Shown here: positions 23,440-33,940 of the stretch, in pieces
Layout: every line of letters begins with the position of its first letter
Numbering within the stretch: position 1 is the first letter of the stretch
DNA from: Chamaelirium japonicum
Lineage: Eukaryota; Streptophyta; Magnoliopsida; Liliales; Melanthiaceae
Direction of reading: 5' to 3'
Assembly (NCBI GenBank): GCA_947650365.1
Contig: OX393549.1
Location: 38,335,098-38,399,097, forward strand
Length of the DNA stretch: 64,000 nucleotides
Notes under the pieces: model-generated
Seen by the model: only the letters and a program-made list of their open reading frames with translations
Databases searched by the model: none
What the model was told of the DNA's origin: nothing
Made by a program: the position numbers and the translations under genes

Positions 23440-23710
23440 ATGGAAGCCGTTGTCGGCCTAGTGTTGGAGATAGTCAAGTGCTTGGAGATAGTCAAGTGTC
23501 GGCCTAGTGTTGGCGATAGTCAATCGCAGATTGAGAACCAAACAAATGCAATCGAAGAAGATTTCAAGCAGGAGGAGAAGAAGTGTTTCAGAGGATGTTG
23601 CTCGTGCATGAAGCTAGGTAAAGACATGGTGGATTTGATCGATAGAATCTCCTAACTTAAGAAGTTTGATGGTGCAATATGTTTTCCAGAGCTAAAGTTG
23701 ATAGGGAGAT
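23440..23710 (+). pseudogene. NLR copy C, 5' fragment; NB-ARC deleted
   Basis: Starts with the same MEAV..VLE.VKC N-terminus as copies A and B (ATG 23440). Most of the coiled coil is missing (about codons 14-68 of copy A) and replaced by a repeat of the first motif. It then continues through QTNAIEEDFKQ.. and SCMKLGKDMVDLIDRIS to a TAA at 23653. After GATGGTGCA the sequence jumps straight to TTTTCCAGAGCTA, which in copy A lies about 1.5 kb further on (35855). So the whole NB-ARC (P-loop to MHD) and the first LRRs are deleted. TGCA is present at both breakpoints in copy A. The remaining LRR part is split off by the LINE and continues at 29571. Confidence 0.9.
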
Positions 23711-23844
23711 TGTGAGTACAGATACTTGACAATGCTAGGGCTAAGAGGAGAGGCGATTGGGAGCCGAGCGGCGGCGGCCGGGAGGCGAGCGGGAGCGGCT
23801 CGTTACAGAATCCGAGGTCAGGGAGTTGGTGGGATGGCTGGCAG

Positions 23845-25785
23845 ATGAGGAACCCTAGAGGGGGTGCTACCAGTCGTCCGAAGCAACTCCGGAGGGATGA
23901 GTCTGGCTACGTAGGGCAGAGGAGGGTTGATTTCGCTGCCAGACCCCCTTGGTATGGCCGTCCTCCTCGTTTCCAGGGAGGGGATCCTCATCAAGTGGGA
24001 GGATCCCGCGCCTTTACGAAGCATCCGCTGGGATTGGACGGGCGTTTTGGAGGGATGCGGCGACCCTCTTACGCTGAGGTCACCAGATCCTTTGGGAGTC
24101 CACATACGCCTCCAGATCTTTACCATTCTGTCCCTTCAACAGTGGATCCCTGGGCCCGTAGAATCCGTTCTTTTGTTCATACCGAAGCGCCGCCATTAAA
24201 GCCTGTGGGACCGTCGAAGGTGGGGGATCTCTCTAAGAAGGAAAGCAGAGAGGTGCTCTGTTTCAGGTGCAGAGAGAAAGGGCACCTTCAAGCCTCCTGT
24301 AGGAACGGAATCGTTTGTTTCGGTTGTAGGGGTATTGGTCACCGTTTGGCAAATTGCCCTTCCCGCAGGAGTGGCATGGCTAGGGGCTCCTCGTCCTACC
24401 CCCCTCTGTCCCCTCCCCCTCTCTATCCTTCATCTTGTGAAACTATCGATTTTGACCAAGAGGTCCTTGATTCTCTTTACAACCTTTGATGGTGCGCCAT
24501 CTGTAAGGTAGTCCAGGGAGTCGGCTCGCCAGCATCCCTGTCCAGTTGTTTCTCCAGGGCCTGGGGTGCGGAGTGGCCTTGGAAAACAAGGATGCTGGAA
24601 GTAGATGAGTTTCTGGTGGAGTTTCCCTCTAAGGCGAGTTTGTCTAATGCTGTGAACCAGAGCTTCTTCAACCTGGGGGATGTCTCAGTCAAGTTCTTTC
24701 CCTGGTCTGTCGACAACAGGGCGGTTGGGTCTAGGGTCTATCAGAACTTTAAGCTCTTCATTGGTGGTCTTCCCTGTCATGCATGGAGCCTAGAGTCGAT
24801 CCGGAGTGTCCTGAGGAACTATGGGGAAGTCCTCAGTCTGGCTCGGGATTGGGAGGAGGCGGAAGACCTCAAAGAGGCAGAAGTGACTATAAACACCCAC
24901 AGGCCCAGTGACATCCCAGCTTCTATCACATGCAGGCTCGAGAATAGATACTATGAACTTCAGATCCGTTCCTTGCCAGAGGCGGAGACTTCAGGAGATC
25001 GTTTCTTCCGCGAGATGGATGCTCGGAGAGGAGAACAGACCGGCGAGCTATCTCCGAGCCACATCCTACCGAGTCGAGACAGGCCGGAGGAAGGAGGTAA
25101 CACCCTTAACCCTGCTGATTCTCTTGTTGCAGAGAACAATGGGTGGAATGGGTTTCTCTCCTCGGTGTATGAAGGACAAGCGAGGTGTTGTCATTTAAAT
25201 TTTAATTTTGCTAAAGAATCCGATCCTGGGGCTGCTGGCGATCGCGGTAAGAACATAGCTGATGATCTGCTTGACTCCCTTTCCGACAATGTGGAGCAGA
25301 TCAGGGAAACAACTCCTAGCGTTAATATCTTAGATCAAGATCTTAAACAGATTCTGGAACCGCAGGAAGACAGGTTTGATTTCCCTGCTGACCTGGTTTT
25401 GCCTTCTAACATTTCTCAGAATGTGGATTGGCAGGGCAATGGAGGGCTGCCTGAGAGCCAACCAAACAGAACCTCACAAACTGCAGAAGTCTTGGAGACA
25501 TCCCAAAAGACCTCAGTGCGTCGGAGCCAGAGGCAAATTTTGAAGGCCTTCGATAAGACTTACCATAGGGGTAAGCAGAACTTTTTGGGGATGCATCTGA
25601 AGAAGATGGTGGAGAAGAGCACGGATGTGGAGCTTCACTCTCTTCTCTCCTTTTTGGACCAGGAGTCGGTGGTCGCGTTAGCTGGTGAATGTGGGATAGC
25701 TGTAGAGAAGGAGGGCTTCGATCCTGCGTTATTTGTTAAAACATTAAGGGAAATGGAAAAGGAGAGGGTCCCACCCTCCGTTTGA
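23845..25785 (+). pseudogene. LINE ORF1: zinc knuckles plus DUF4283-like domain
   Basis: ORF1 protein binds element RNA to form the retrotransposition particle. One frame runs from ATG 23845 to TGA 25783, broken only by a TGA at 24487-24489. The codons around that stop remain open, so a single nonsense mutation is the simplest reading. Residues about 132-170 hold two zinc knuckles (CFRCREKGHLQASC and CFGCRGIGHRLANC). After the stop, the part starting MLEVDEFLVEFPS and continuing with KLFIGGLPCHAWSLESI resembles the plant LINE DUF4283/RRM-like domain. The zinc knuckles therefore precede the RRM-like domain, the reverse of the order common in many dicot LINEs. A re-initiating ATG lies at 24592 (397 codons). 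Confidence 0.8.
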
Positions 25786-25809
25786 TGTTTTCTCTTAGCT
25801 GTCTGTTCT

Positions 25810-28800
25810 GTGGTGTGTGTTTCTGACTTTACGATGAGATTTCTATCCTGGAACATTATAGGATTGGGTTCTATTGAGAAGAGGAAAGCTGTTAATCTCT
25901 ACGTTAATGTTCATTCCATAGATGTCTTGTGCCTGCAGGAAACGAAGTGTGCTACCCCTAGTCAGAGTTTTCTGCGCTCTTTAGGTGGTGGCAGGATCAT
26001 GAAGTGGGAATGGTTAGATGCCTCCGGTACCGCGGGTGGCCTACTTACAGGATGGCACGAATCTGAATTCAGTCTGATTGATATCCGTAAAGGAGTTTTC
26101 TGTCTGTCAGTAGTTTTGAAATCCTCTGCTTCTAATGTTCTCTGTGTTGTGAGTAATGTCTACGGACCAAATGAGTACGGGCTTCGGCCGGCCCTTTGGA
26201 GTGAGCTTAGAGACATCCGGCAGAATTTCCCGGGCCCCTGGGTCATTGGGGGAGACTTCAACATCACTCGATTCTCCTACGAGCGGAGTGGAGCCATGGG
26301 GAGGAGACGAGACATGCAAGATTTTTCTGAGGTCGTTCGTGATCTCTCTCTTCTGGATCTACCTCTTAACAACAGGAAATTTACTTGGAACAACAAGAGA
26401 GACTCGCCCATTTTCGCCAGACTGGACCGTTTCCTTATTTCTGACGACTTTGACTCCCATTATCCAAAGGTGACGCAGAAAGCTCTCACAGCTTTCATCT
26501 CCGATCACACTCCTATTCTTCTTGATTCGCATTCGGATAATTTTAAACAGTGTAAGCTTTTCCGCTTTGAGGCGATGTGGCTCGAAGATCTTGAGTTTCC
26601 AGACCTGGTCATAATCTGGTGGGCTAGAACAGGGGACAATTCTAATTCCGCCAGGAACTGGAATGCGAAGACTAGATTTCTGAAGCTGAGAATCAAAGAG
26701 TGGGAGCGCAAGAAGTTTGGTAATGTAATGGCTCAGAAGAAGGATCTTCTGTCTAAGATGGCCTTTCTCGAAGGTAAAGAAGAAGTTTCTCCTCTTTCGG
26801 GAGCTGAGAAGAAACAACTTTCAGATTGGAAAGAAGACCTTAGTGCGGTTCTTATTAAAGAAGAGGTGATATGGAAGCAGCGCTCTCGAGATAAGTGGAT
26901 TAAATTGGGGGACAGTAACACGGCTTACTTCCATAAGATTGCGAATAACACCAGACGCAGAACCGCCATTCTTTTCTTGAGAGACGGGAACAATATTCAG
27001 ACGTCTCAAGAAGACATTTCTAATAGCGTGTCTCGCCACTTCCAGAAGTACTTCGTGAGGAATGGAGTTGAGCGGACTGATGTTGATTGGGAAGGATTAG
27101 ATCTTCTCAAGCTAGACAGCGTGGACGACCTGGATAGACCTTTCTCTACCGAAGAGTTTAAACAGGCAGTCTTCGGCATGAAGGCGGAGGGAGCTCCAGG
27201 GCCGGACGGTCTTCCCATTCTGTTCTATCAGAAGTTCTGGGATGTTATTAAAGATGATCTTTGCCAGCTTCTTTTCGATTTCTTCCAACACAAGATATCT
27301 CTGCACAGTTTAAACTATGCCTGGATTACTTTGATTCCTAAGAAGGTGGGGGCTGAAACCATCCATGACTACAGGCCTATCATCCTTGCGAATTGCATCT
27401 ATAAGATTATTGTGAAGATCCTAGCTAACCGTATGGCGAGCAAAATCAATGATCTTGTCAACAAGAACCAAACAGCTTTCATTAAGGGAAGGCTGATTTT
27501 AGATAGTGTAGCTACGGTGCAAGAGCTTATTTTTCATATCAAGGAGCGTAAAGAAGAATGTATCATCTTGAAGATTGACTTTGAGAAGGCTTTTGACCGA
27601 CTGAACTGGAGCTTCATTCTGAACACCCTCAGAGCTAAAGGCTTCTCGGACAACTGGATTCGCTGGATCTGGAACTGCTTCTCTACTTCCACCATTGCGT
27701 GTTTAGTGAATGGTCATCCGGGCAAACAATTTAAGACCGGTAGAGGAGTCAAACAGGGCTGTCCTCTCTCGCCATTCCTCTTCATCCTCGCTATGGATGT
27801 GTTCGATGCCATGCTAAGAAGAGTGGAGAATAGAGGTCTGATTACTGGTGTCGGGGACCCCAGATGGAGAACTGCGAACCTCCATTTTGCGGATGACACA
27901 AATATTTTTTGTGCGGCGAAGAAGGAACAGATCAGCCTCCTTAAGATCCTTCTCTACTCTCTAGAGCTGGTTTCCGGGCTGAAGGTGAATTTTTCGAAGA
28001 CCTCTCTTTTCCATTTTGGGATCGATGAGCAGCTTGCGTCTTCCTTAGCTGCTGTGCTGAATTGCCGTAGAGACTCTTTGCCCACAAAATATCTCGGTCT
28101 TCCTCTGAATGACAACAGAATTAAGAGAAGCGACTGGTTCAAAGTGATTGAAAAAATGGATATCAGGCTAGCTGGGTGGAAAGGTAGACACCTCTCGCTG
28201 GGAGGCCGTTTGACGCTTATCAATGCAGTTCTCACGATGATTCCGTCCTATCATCTCTCTTTTTACCTTATGCCTAAATGGGTGATCGCCAAGATCGACT
28301 CGATCAGAAGCAACTTCCTGTGGAAAGGGGCGGACGCTAGTGTGAAAGCTTATCATCTGGCTAAGTGGGGTGTGGTCTGCAAGTCTAAAGAAGAAGGAGG
28401 GCTGGGCGTCATCAATCTAGCGGACCACAAGAGGGCACTTCTGGGCAAATGGTGGTGGCGTCTTCAAAACGATCAAGGTGATCACTGGAGCTCAGTGATT
28501 CGTGGGAGATACTTCAAGAGATTCAGGCCGCAACAGGTGAGGAGTAGACTCTCTGGGAAAATATCGCCATTTTGGAAGGGTATCCAGAAGATAGGCCAGA
28601 TCTACAAATGTGGGACTATGCTGCGTGTGAGGAATGGCAAGTCTACTCTGTTCTGGGAGGATAGGTGGCTGGTTGAGGGTCAGCTCAAAGATTGGTATCC
28701 AGACCTTTACGAGCTAGCTTGGGACAAGAAAGCGTTAGTGCGATCTCAATGCCAAGTTTCCAACTCCTTAACCATCTGGGATCTGAAATTCCGTAGGGAC

Positions 28801-29466
28801 ATTCCGATCTTTCTCCAATTTCAAGTTCGAGAATTGTTGGACCTGCTACAACTTATTTCTTTGGAAGATGCTGAGGATGAGACAACCTGGAGACTGACTC
28901 CCTCTAACACCTTTTCTACGAAATCTTTCTATAACTTCATTAACAAGGGAGGGGTGATTTGCCCTATGGCTCGAGCTTTGTGGAAGACCAGAGCGCCTCT
29001 TAAGATACGGATTTTTATGTGGCTGATGATTAAGAAGAAGTTGCTGACCAAGTCTAACTTGCTCCGTCGTGGTAATCCAAAGGTGACCGACGCTGTTTGT
29101 GTCCTCTGCGGCCATGGACGTGAAGAGGTGAACCACCTGTTTCTGCATTGCCCTTTTGTCCAGAGTATTTGGGATCCCCTGAGGAGAGGCCTGAAGATTA
29201 AAGGTGCGCCAGGTTCAGTGTTCTCCTTATGGACTGTCTGGAGGGAGAAGCGCATTAAGAAGAGACTCCGACACAGCTGGGATCTGGTGGTTATGGCTGT
29301 GTGCTGGAGTATATGGATAGAGCGGAATTGCAGAATTTTTAGACAGAAGAGTTCGGATTCGGAAGCTGTCAAGAATCTGGCTAAAGAGAGACTGCTTCAG
29401 TGGAAGGTTGCCTTGCAGGGGCAGAAACTTCAGCAACTAGATAACATTTTGTGTAATCTCTTTTGA
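25810..29466 (+). CDS. LINE ORF2: AP endonuclease and reverse transcriptase (intact)
   Basis: This protein nicks target DNA and copies LINE RNA at the nick. The frame is open for 1218 codons. The ATG at 25834 (MRFLSWN) fits the family start better than 25810. The endonuclease part has SWNIIGLG, LQETK, GGDFNI (about residue 150) and SDHTP. The reverse transcriptase part has LIPKK, YRPI, KIDFEKAFDRLNW (about 590), GVKQGCPLSPFLF and the active-site FADDT (about 695). Near residue 1095 is a zf-RVT finger, CVLCGHGREEVNHLFLHC. No RNase H follows, so this belongs to the LINE group that ends after zf-RVT. All expected motifs are present, so the enzyme could be functional although its ORF1 partner carries a stop. 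Confidence 0.95.
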   Translation: MVCVSDFTMRFLSWNIIGLGSIEKRKAVNLYVNVHSIDVLCLQETKCATPSQSFLRSLGGGRIMKWEWLDASGTAGGLLTGWHESEFSLIDIRKGVFCLSVVLKSSASNVLCVVSNVYGPNEYGLRPALWSELRDIRQNFPGPWVIGGDFNITRFSYERSGAMGRRRDMQDFSEVVRDLSLLDLPLNNRKFTWNNKRDSPIFARLDRFLISDDFDSHYPKVTQKALTAFISDHTPILLDSHSDNFKQCKLFRFEAMWLEDLEFPDLVIIWWARTGDNSNSARNWNAKTRFLKLRIKEWERKKFGNVMAQKKDLLSKMAFLEGKEEVSPLSGAEKKQLSDWKEDLSAVLIKEEVIWKQRSRDKWIKLGDSNTAYFHKIANNTRRRTAILFLRDGNNIQTSQEDISNSVSRHFQKYFVRNGVERTDVDWEGLDLLKLDSVDDLDRPFSTEEFKQAVFGMKAEGAPGPDGLPILFYQKFWDVIKDDLCQLLFDFFQHKISLHSLNYAWITLIPKKVGAETIHDYRPIILANCIYKIIVKILANRMASKINDLVNKNQTAFIKGRLILDSVATVQELIFHIKERKEECIILKIDFEKAFDRLNWSFILNTLRAKGFSDNWIRWIWNCFSTSTIACLVNGHPGKQFKTGRGVKQGCPLSPFLFILAMDVFDAMLRRVENRGLITGVGDPRWRTANLHFADDTNIFCAAKKEQISLLKILLYSLELVSGLKVNFSKTSLFHFGIDEQLASSLAAVLNCRRDSLPTKYLGLPLNDNRIKRSDWFKVIEKMDIRLAGWKGRHLSLGGRLTLINAVLTMIPSYHLSFYLMPKWVIAKIDSIRSNFLWKGADASVKAYHLAKWGVVCKSKEEGGLGVINLADHKRALLGKWWWRLQNDQGDHWSSVIRGRYFKRFRPQQVRSRLSGKISPFWKGIQKIGQIYKCGTMLRVRNGKSTLFWEDRWLVEGQLKDWYPDLYELAWDKKALVRSQCQVSNSLTIWDLKFRRDIPIFLQFQVRELLDLLQLISLEDAEDETTWRLTPSNTFSTKSFYNFINKGGVICPMARALWKTRAPLKIRIFMWLMIKKKLLTKSNLLRRGNPKVTDAVCVLCGHGREEVNHLFLHCPFVQSIWDPLRRGLKIKGAPGSVFSLWTVWREKRIKKRLRHSWDLVVMAVCWSIWIERNCRIFRQKSSDSEAVKNLAKERLLQWKVALQGQKLQQLDNILCNLF

Positions 29467-29570
29467 GTGGTTTTTGTATCTTGTTCCTGGTCTTTCTTTT
29501 AATAAACTGGTAGGGGTCTAGGCCGAACCCCCCCTCATACACTGAGAGGGATTTCTCTAAAAAAAAAAAA

Positions 29571-30587
29571 AAGTTGATAGGGAGATGATGATGATGATTC
29601 CGCAGGGAATCCTATCGAGACTCTCTGTTGGAGGACTTGAGAATAGAGGTGAGGATGGGTAGTTACCTGGTTTGGGATAGGAATATGCAAGAAGACTATG
29701 TGATGGCGGAAGAACTGACTCGACTTGATTTCTGGTTCACAAGAGTGGGATATCTCAAATGCTTCATAGATAAGAGACGATGGCAGAATAGAAAACTATC
29801 GTCTTTCTCGTTTAAAGTCTATCATTCTGGTCAATATTATTTAGAGGGCACTCCACCAGTGGGCCGAATCTTGCAGTTTGTGGGTGGTGATAGTGCCCCT
29901 CCTCAGGCGATTAAGCAGGTTTTGTGTCGTGCCGATGGTTTTTTGCTACGGGGGCTCAGTAGCATCAAAACTTTGTTGGGGGAATTTGGTGTAGAGAACA
30001 TGACTCATCTTAAATACTTGAAGGTTCAAGAATGTCCAGGAATCAAGGGTCTATTAATAGACATGAATTGTTCATTCCCTAACCTCGAGCAATTGCACGT
30101 TGAAGAGATGGAGAATTTAAGGGATATTTGGGGGGACCAATTAGTTGGGATGGTTAATCTTCGAGTGCTGAACCTGCACAAGTGTCGTAGATTGCAGAAG
30201 GTACTCTCTCGGAGTCGGAGCATCATCCAGCTGCTCTCCAACCTTGTAAAGTTGACTGTTTACGCTTGCAATGAAATCAAAGAGATAACAGAAGGGGAAG
30301 GGGGTGCTGTTGTCGAATACATGAATAATGCTCTTCCCAAACTCAAGAACCTGCAATTACAGTGCTTACCGAATTTGGAGATTATTTGCGAACAAGTCTT
30401 GGCATGGCCCTCTATAGAGTACATCTACATCTATGACTGTGAGAATCTGAGGAGGTTCCCTTTTGGCATCCACAACAACACGTCCACCATGAAGATGATC
30501 CGCTGCCAAAGAAAATGGTGGGATGCACTGCAGTGGGAAGATGATGAAATCAAAACCCGACTTCAGCCGCTTGCATCATTCTTCTAG
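29571..30587 (+). pseudogene. NLR copy C, 3' fragment (C-terminal LRRs)
   Basis: Continues copy C after the LINE. The first bases (ATGATTCCGCAGGGAAT..TATCGAGA) align with 35880-35915 in copy A. A two-base deletion near 29622 shifts the frame. An open frame then runs from 29628 (MEDLRIE) to TAG 30585, covering the final irregular LRRs with LKYL.V.ECPGIKG, FPNLEQLHVEEMENLRDIWG and WPSIEYIYI, ending ..LQWEDDEIKTRLQPLASFF. The C-terminal WERRRLRPG tail of copies A and B is absent because of an earlier stop. It has no start signal or NB-ARC and is a relic. Confidence 0.9.
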
Positions 30588-30749
30588 TGGCAATGAAGGA
30601 GATCCCGCTCGGTTAACAAATTAAGACCAAACCCTGTTCGTGATATTGTGGCAATGGAATTAAATATGGGTGTAAATATTTTTTCTTAATAAGTACGTGT
30701 CCTGGCCTTTACCCCGAATCCATCCCACCACATCCTCTCACTCCGACCA

Positions 30750-30812
<63 letters not shown>

Positions 30813-31579
30813 AATGTTGTATTTTTCTATTTTCTACCTCAAATTTATGCTGAGCGTGTTGGTCTCTTATGTCAGATGTTTGAATTATCTCATTGTGAAG
30901 CATGACTTTACAGTGTTTACCTTCTATTTCTTATATTTGTTTTTTGGAAAAATGATGTTATCTGAAACCTTACTGCCAACCTGACGTGGCATGATCACAC
31001 CCTTCCCCGATGGGTCATCGCATTCAGCCTTTCTTGAAATTGTTGCTTGAAATTCATAAATATATTTAGTTTCTTTATATTGACCGGTAGGCGTAGGGGT
31101 GGCTGGGATCAAATGCCACAGTCATGTTTCGGTAAAAAAATAGTTTGAAAAATAGCATTGGACTTGTTTTTTTTTCTATCCTCAAATTAATTAGTATCAC
31201 TCCTATTTCTAACTTTAACTAACAAATAGCATCTTTATTTTTATTTTTTTTTCATTCAAAACTATGTATCAAATTTTGCGCCTATCTGAGATGGGATGTA
31301 GGACTACAAATGGATCACTCAATCATCGGTAAACCAACATGCAATCATTAGCAAATTTATACTCCATTTTGGCTAAAATTTGAAATGGTCAATCCCGGCA
31401 ATGGAAGCTTCATCACTACGGTGTTGGGTCGTTAATCGGATTGTTTGGAGGAAGTTTCACCACTCCGGTTTAACTCATTTTTGTTAATTTGTCAGTGTAT
31501 TCCATCCTTACGGGTGAATATTATTGTACATCTAAAATAGGGTTTTCTCTTGTGATTTTGGTAGCGTTTAGCTTTGTCT
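30588..31579. other. Spacer between NLR C and the LINE fragment; (CT)n at 30751-30809
   Basis: The AACAAATTAAGACCA sequence after the copy C stop matches the A and B 3' flanks. From 30645 it is duplicated at 51895. A CT tract of 59 bases (30751-30809) is much shorter in the partner (about 52005-52024). No gene was recognised. Confidence 0.6.
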
Positions 31580-32072
31580 AGAGAGGAGGCTTTTCACTGA
31601 TGGACGGATGGATCTTTTCACAACCAGGAGGAAGTAGCTAGTGGAGCGTGGGTTTTCGCGTCCACTGACGGGCAGATATGGGAAGCGGTCGCAAAGAGGT
31701 GTCGGGTTTCTTTCGCATTTGCCGTGGAAGGTTTTGGGGCTCTGGTGCGACGAAGGAGCAGACAAGTGGTGATCCTTACGGATGAGGCACGAGCCATCGA
31801 TACATTAGTTTTGGGAAAAGGAATTACTGGAGAACATAGCCATATACTTATTGAGTGCATGTAGTTGTGGCAGTGTCTAGAGGGGGTGACAGTGCGTTGG
31901 GTTTCTCGCACTGCGCACCTCAAACTGGTTGGCTAGAAAGGCTAGATTGTATGCAGTCGAAGATGAGTGGACCTCTTCTTTTCCTCATGTTCTGTCGGCC
32001 CTTGTTTGTGAGGACCTAAAGGTCATAATGTAATGATCAACCAAGACTACCAAAAAAAAAGAGAGGAGGCTT
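31580..32072 (+). mobile_element. 5'-truncated LINE with RNase H remnant (copy A)
   Basis: Flanked by AGAGAGGAGGCTT (31580-31592 and 32060-32072) with a poly(A) at the right. Reading plus-strand frames gives GAWVFASTDGQIWEA.., VVILTDEARAIDTL and VRWVSRTA.., the shape of the RNase H domain that ends some plant LINEs. Stops and shifts break it. The same insertion with the same target duplication sits at 52787-53301, so it predates the segmental duplication. Confidence 0.85.
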
Positions 32073-32929
32073 CGTTATCCCATTATTGAAATGGTTGAAG
32101 ATTGGCCTGGACTTCGGTCCCATGTATTTCCCCCGATTTTCCAAGTAAGCATTTGTGTTTTTTGTTACTCTCATCCTCCATTAGTTTGCAGAAAGAGAAA
32201 ATATTTTTTCCCATCAAGGGTATTAAGAGGTATGTACAATGAAGGCATCCTGAGACCTCTTTCTTGAAAAAATACTTCAGGAGGAATCGATTCAACTTCC
32301 ATAGTATTTACTACTAGATGGGCAAGAAATGCAGTCTAAAGTGATATTGGGCATCTATCTATACTAATCTAGTAGAGCTGAGCCTTCCTACATCACATGT
32401 CAGCCCCTTCTTAAAGAAAATTTTTAAGGATCAAACAGACTATAACCTCAAAAGATTAAATAGGTTAAAATCAAAACTGAATCACAACCGTCCATTACAC
32501 CCAGTCCGATCAGTAAATCACACTCACATGTAAAGAACGTGTGTGATTTGGTTTTCGCTTCAATCGCAATCGTTCGTTACACTGAGCCCGATCGATGAAT
32601 TGCATTCAGTCCTAAATGGTATGCAAATAAAGGATTATGATTCAGTACTGGCTTCAACCTATCTGATCCTCTAAGGTTATAACCTTGAAAGAAAAAAAAA
32701 AAGAATGGCACGCGAGACGTTTAATCAACCCCATGCATACATTTGATTGTCATATTCAATACATGTTGTTAACATATTGTATTATCTTTGTATAAACTTA
32801 TATGACTTTACATTTGTGTGTGATATATACTTTGCCTATTGGTTCGATAGAAAGTATTCTATTCTATCTCTAAGCCTTAGCATCTTTCTCCCTCTCTCTC
32901 TCTCTTCTTTTCGGTTTGTCACATGGTAT
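32073..32929. other. Duplicated spacer; holds the empty site for Helitron H2
   Basis: AT-rich with no gene. The CAATACA / TGTTGTTAAC junction at 32763/32764 is the uninterrupted counterpart of the two flanks of Helitron H2 in copy B. Confidence 0.6.
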
Positions 32930-33826
32930 AGATCGGGGTCTCTCGCAAGATCTCAACGTCGACTTCGCTTCTAGTTGAGATCTACTTCACAGATCCGACG
33001 AGTGCAGCTCCTCCCAAATCTGCTCCGGCGGACGCTTCGATCTCCGGCCCAGATCCAGTCTCCCTCGCACGAGGCCGACGCAGCGCAGCCCTTCCCGGTC
33101 CGGCGGCTCCTCTCCCGGCGACTCCTGCCGTACACAGATCTGGTCCGCCCCAGATCCGGCGCAGATCTGGTCGTCGGCGCGGATCCATCTCCAGCTCTCC
33201 CTCGCCGGACTGCCTCAGATCCGCGCGACGACCTGCGCGAGCCTCAGATCTGAGATCCTCTTCCCCGAGCTCCTCTTACCCCTCAGATCTCATCCCTTAG
33301 ATTTGAGATCCTCTCTGCCGGAACTGAGCGCGAGCTCCTCCTTCGCCGGCGACCAGATTTGGTCCCTTCGACCAGACAACCTCGCCGACGAGCACCTGCA
33401 GACCTCTCTCCCGCCTCGCAGTCGTCAGATCTGTGACCAGATCTGCATGCCGACGGGCTCACCTCGACCAGCGATCTGGTCTTCTCCCTCGACGGATCTG
33501 GTAACAGACTTCGAGCCCGCGCTCATCAGCAGCGCCTTCCTCTCCACCGGATCTGCATCCTGCTCCTCTAGATCTGCAGGTTGAGCTCTCCTCCTTCCTG
33601 GATTTGCGACCAGATCCCTCTCCGGCGAACTCCTCTTCGCTGCGAAGAGCTCCTCGCCTTGAGATCCTCTTCCGATGAGCAAATCTGCACCTCCAGATCT
33701 AGGCCTTGCGAGATCTGATCCCCTTCTCCTTCGGGTAGGCCTCCTCGCAGTCTGATCCCCTCCTTGCAACAACAGCAGGCCCTCCGAATCTGCACAGTAG
33801 TTGGATTTGATCACAGCCGTCCATCT
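32930..33826. other. GC-rich, AGATCT-dense block upstream of NLR A
   Basis: About 0.9 kb of GC-rich DNA between AT-rich flanks, packed with AGATCT, CAGATC and GATCTG and with CCGGCG motifs. Copy B has a near-identical block (56500-57385), but copy C has none. Open frames on both strands are driven by composition (Arg/Ser/Pro/Leu-rich) and carry no known domain. It could be a 5' leader/promoter CpG-rich segment or an inserted element of unknown type. Confidence 0.5.
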
Positions 33827-33940
33827 GGTTTTAATTTGCCTTTCAAGTGCATTAGAATTCACTCTCTTTTTATTTTTTTTTCTGTCCTCAGGGTTTGATT
33901 TGAGATTCATTCTCTCATACTTTTTATTTGTGTAGTGGAC

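Larger units (their letters stand above)
23711..29570 (+). mobile_element. Full-length L1-type LINE retrotransposon inserted in NLR copy C
   Basis: The flanking direct repeat AAGTTGATAGGGAGAT is present at 23695-23710 and 29571-29586. A poly(A) precedes the right copy. The element is 5.86 kb and has two ORFs. ORF1 carries zinc knuckles and is interrupted by one TGA. ORF2 carries endonuclease, reverse transcriptase and zf-RVT and is intact. The target duplication still matches over 16 bases, which suggests a fairly young insertion. The 3' UTR contains AATAAACTGGTAGGGG and AGAGGGATTTCTC. Confidence 0.95.

Noticed and set aside
32975-33253. Plus ORF upstream of NLR A and its copy at 56536
   Set aside because: Composition-driven in the GC-rich AGATCT block. 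Both strands are open at several places, with no domain.
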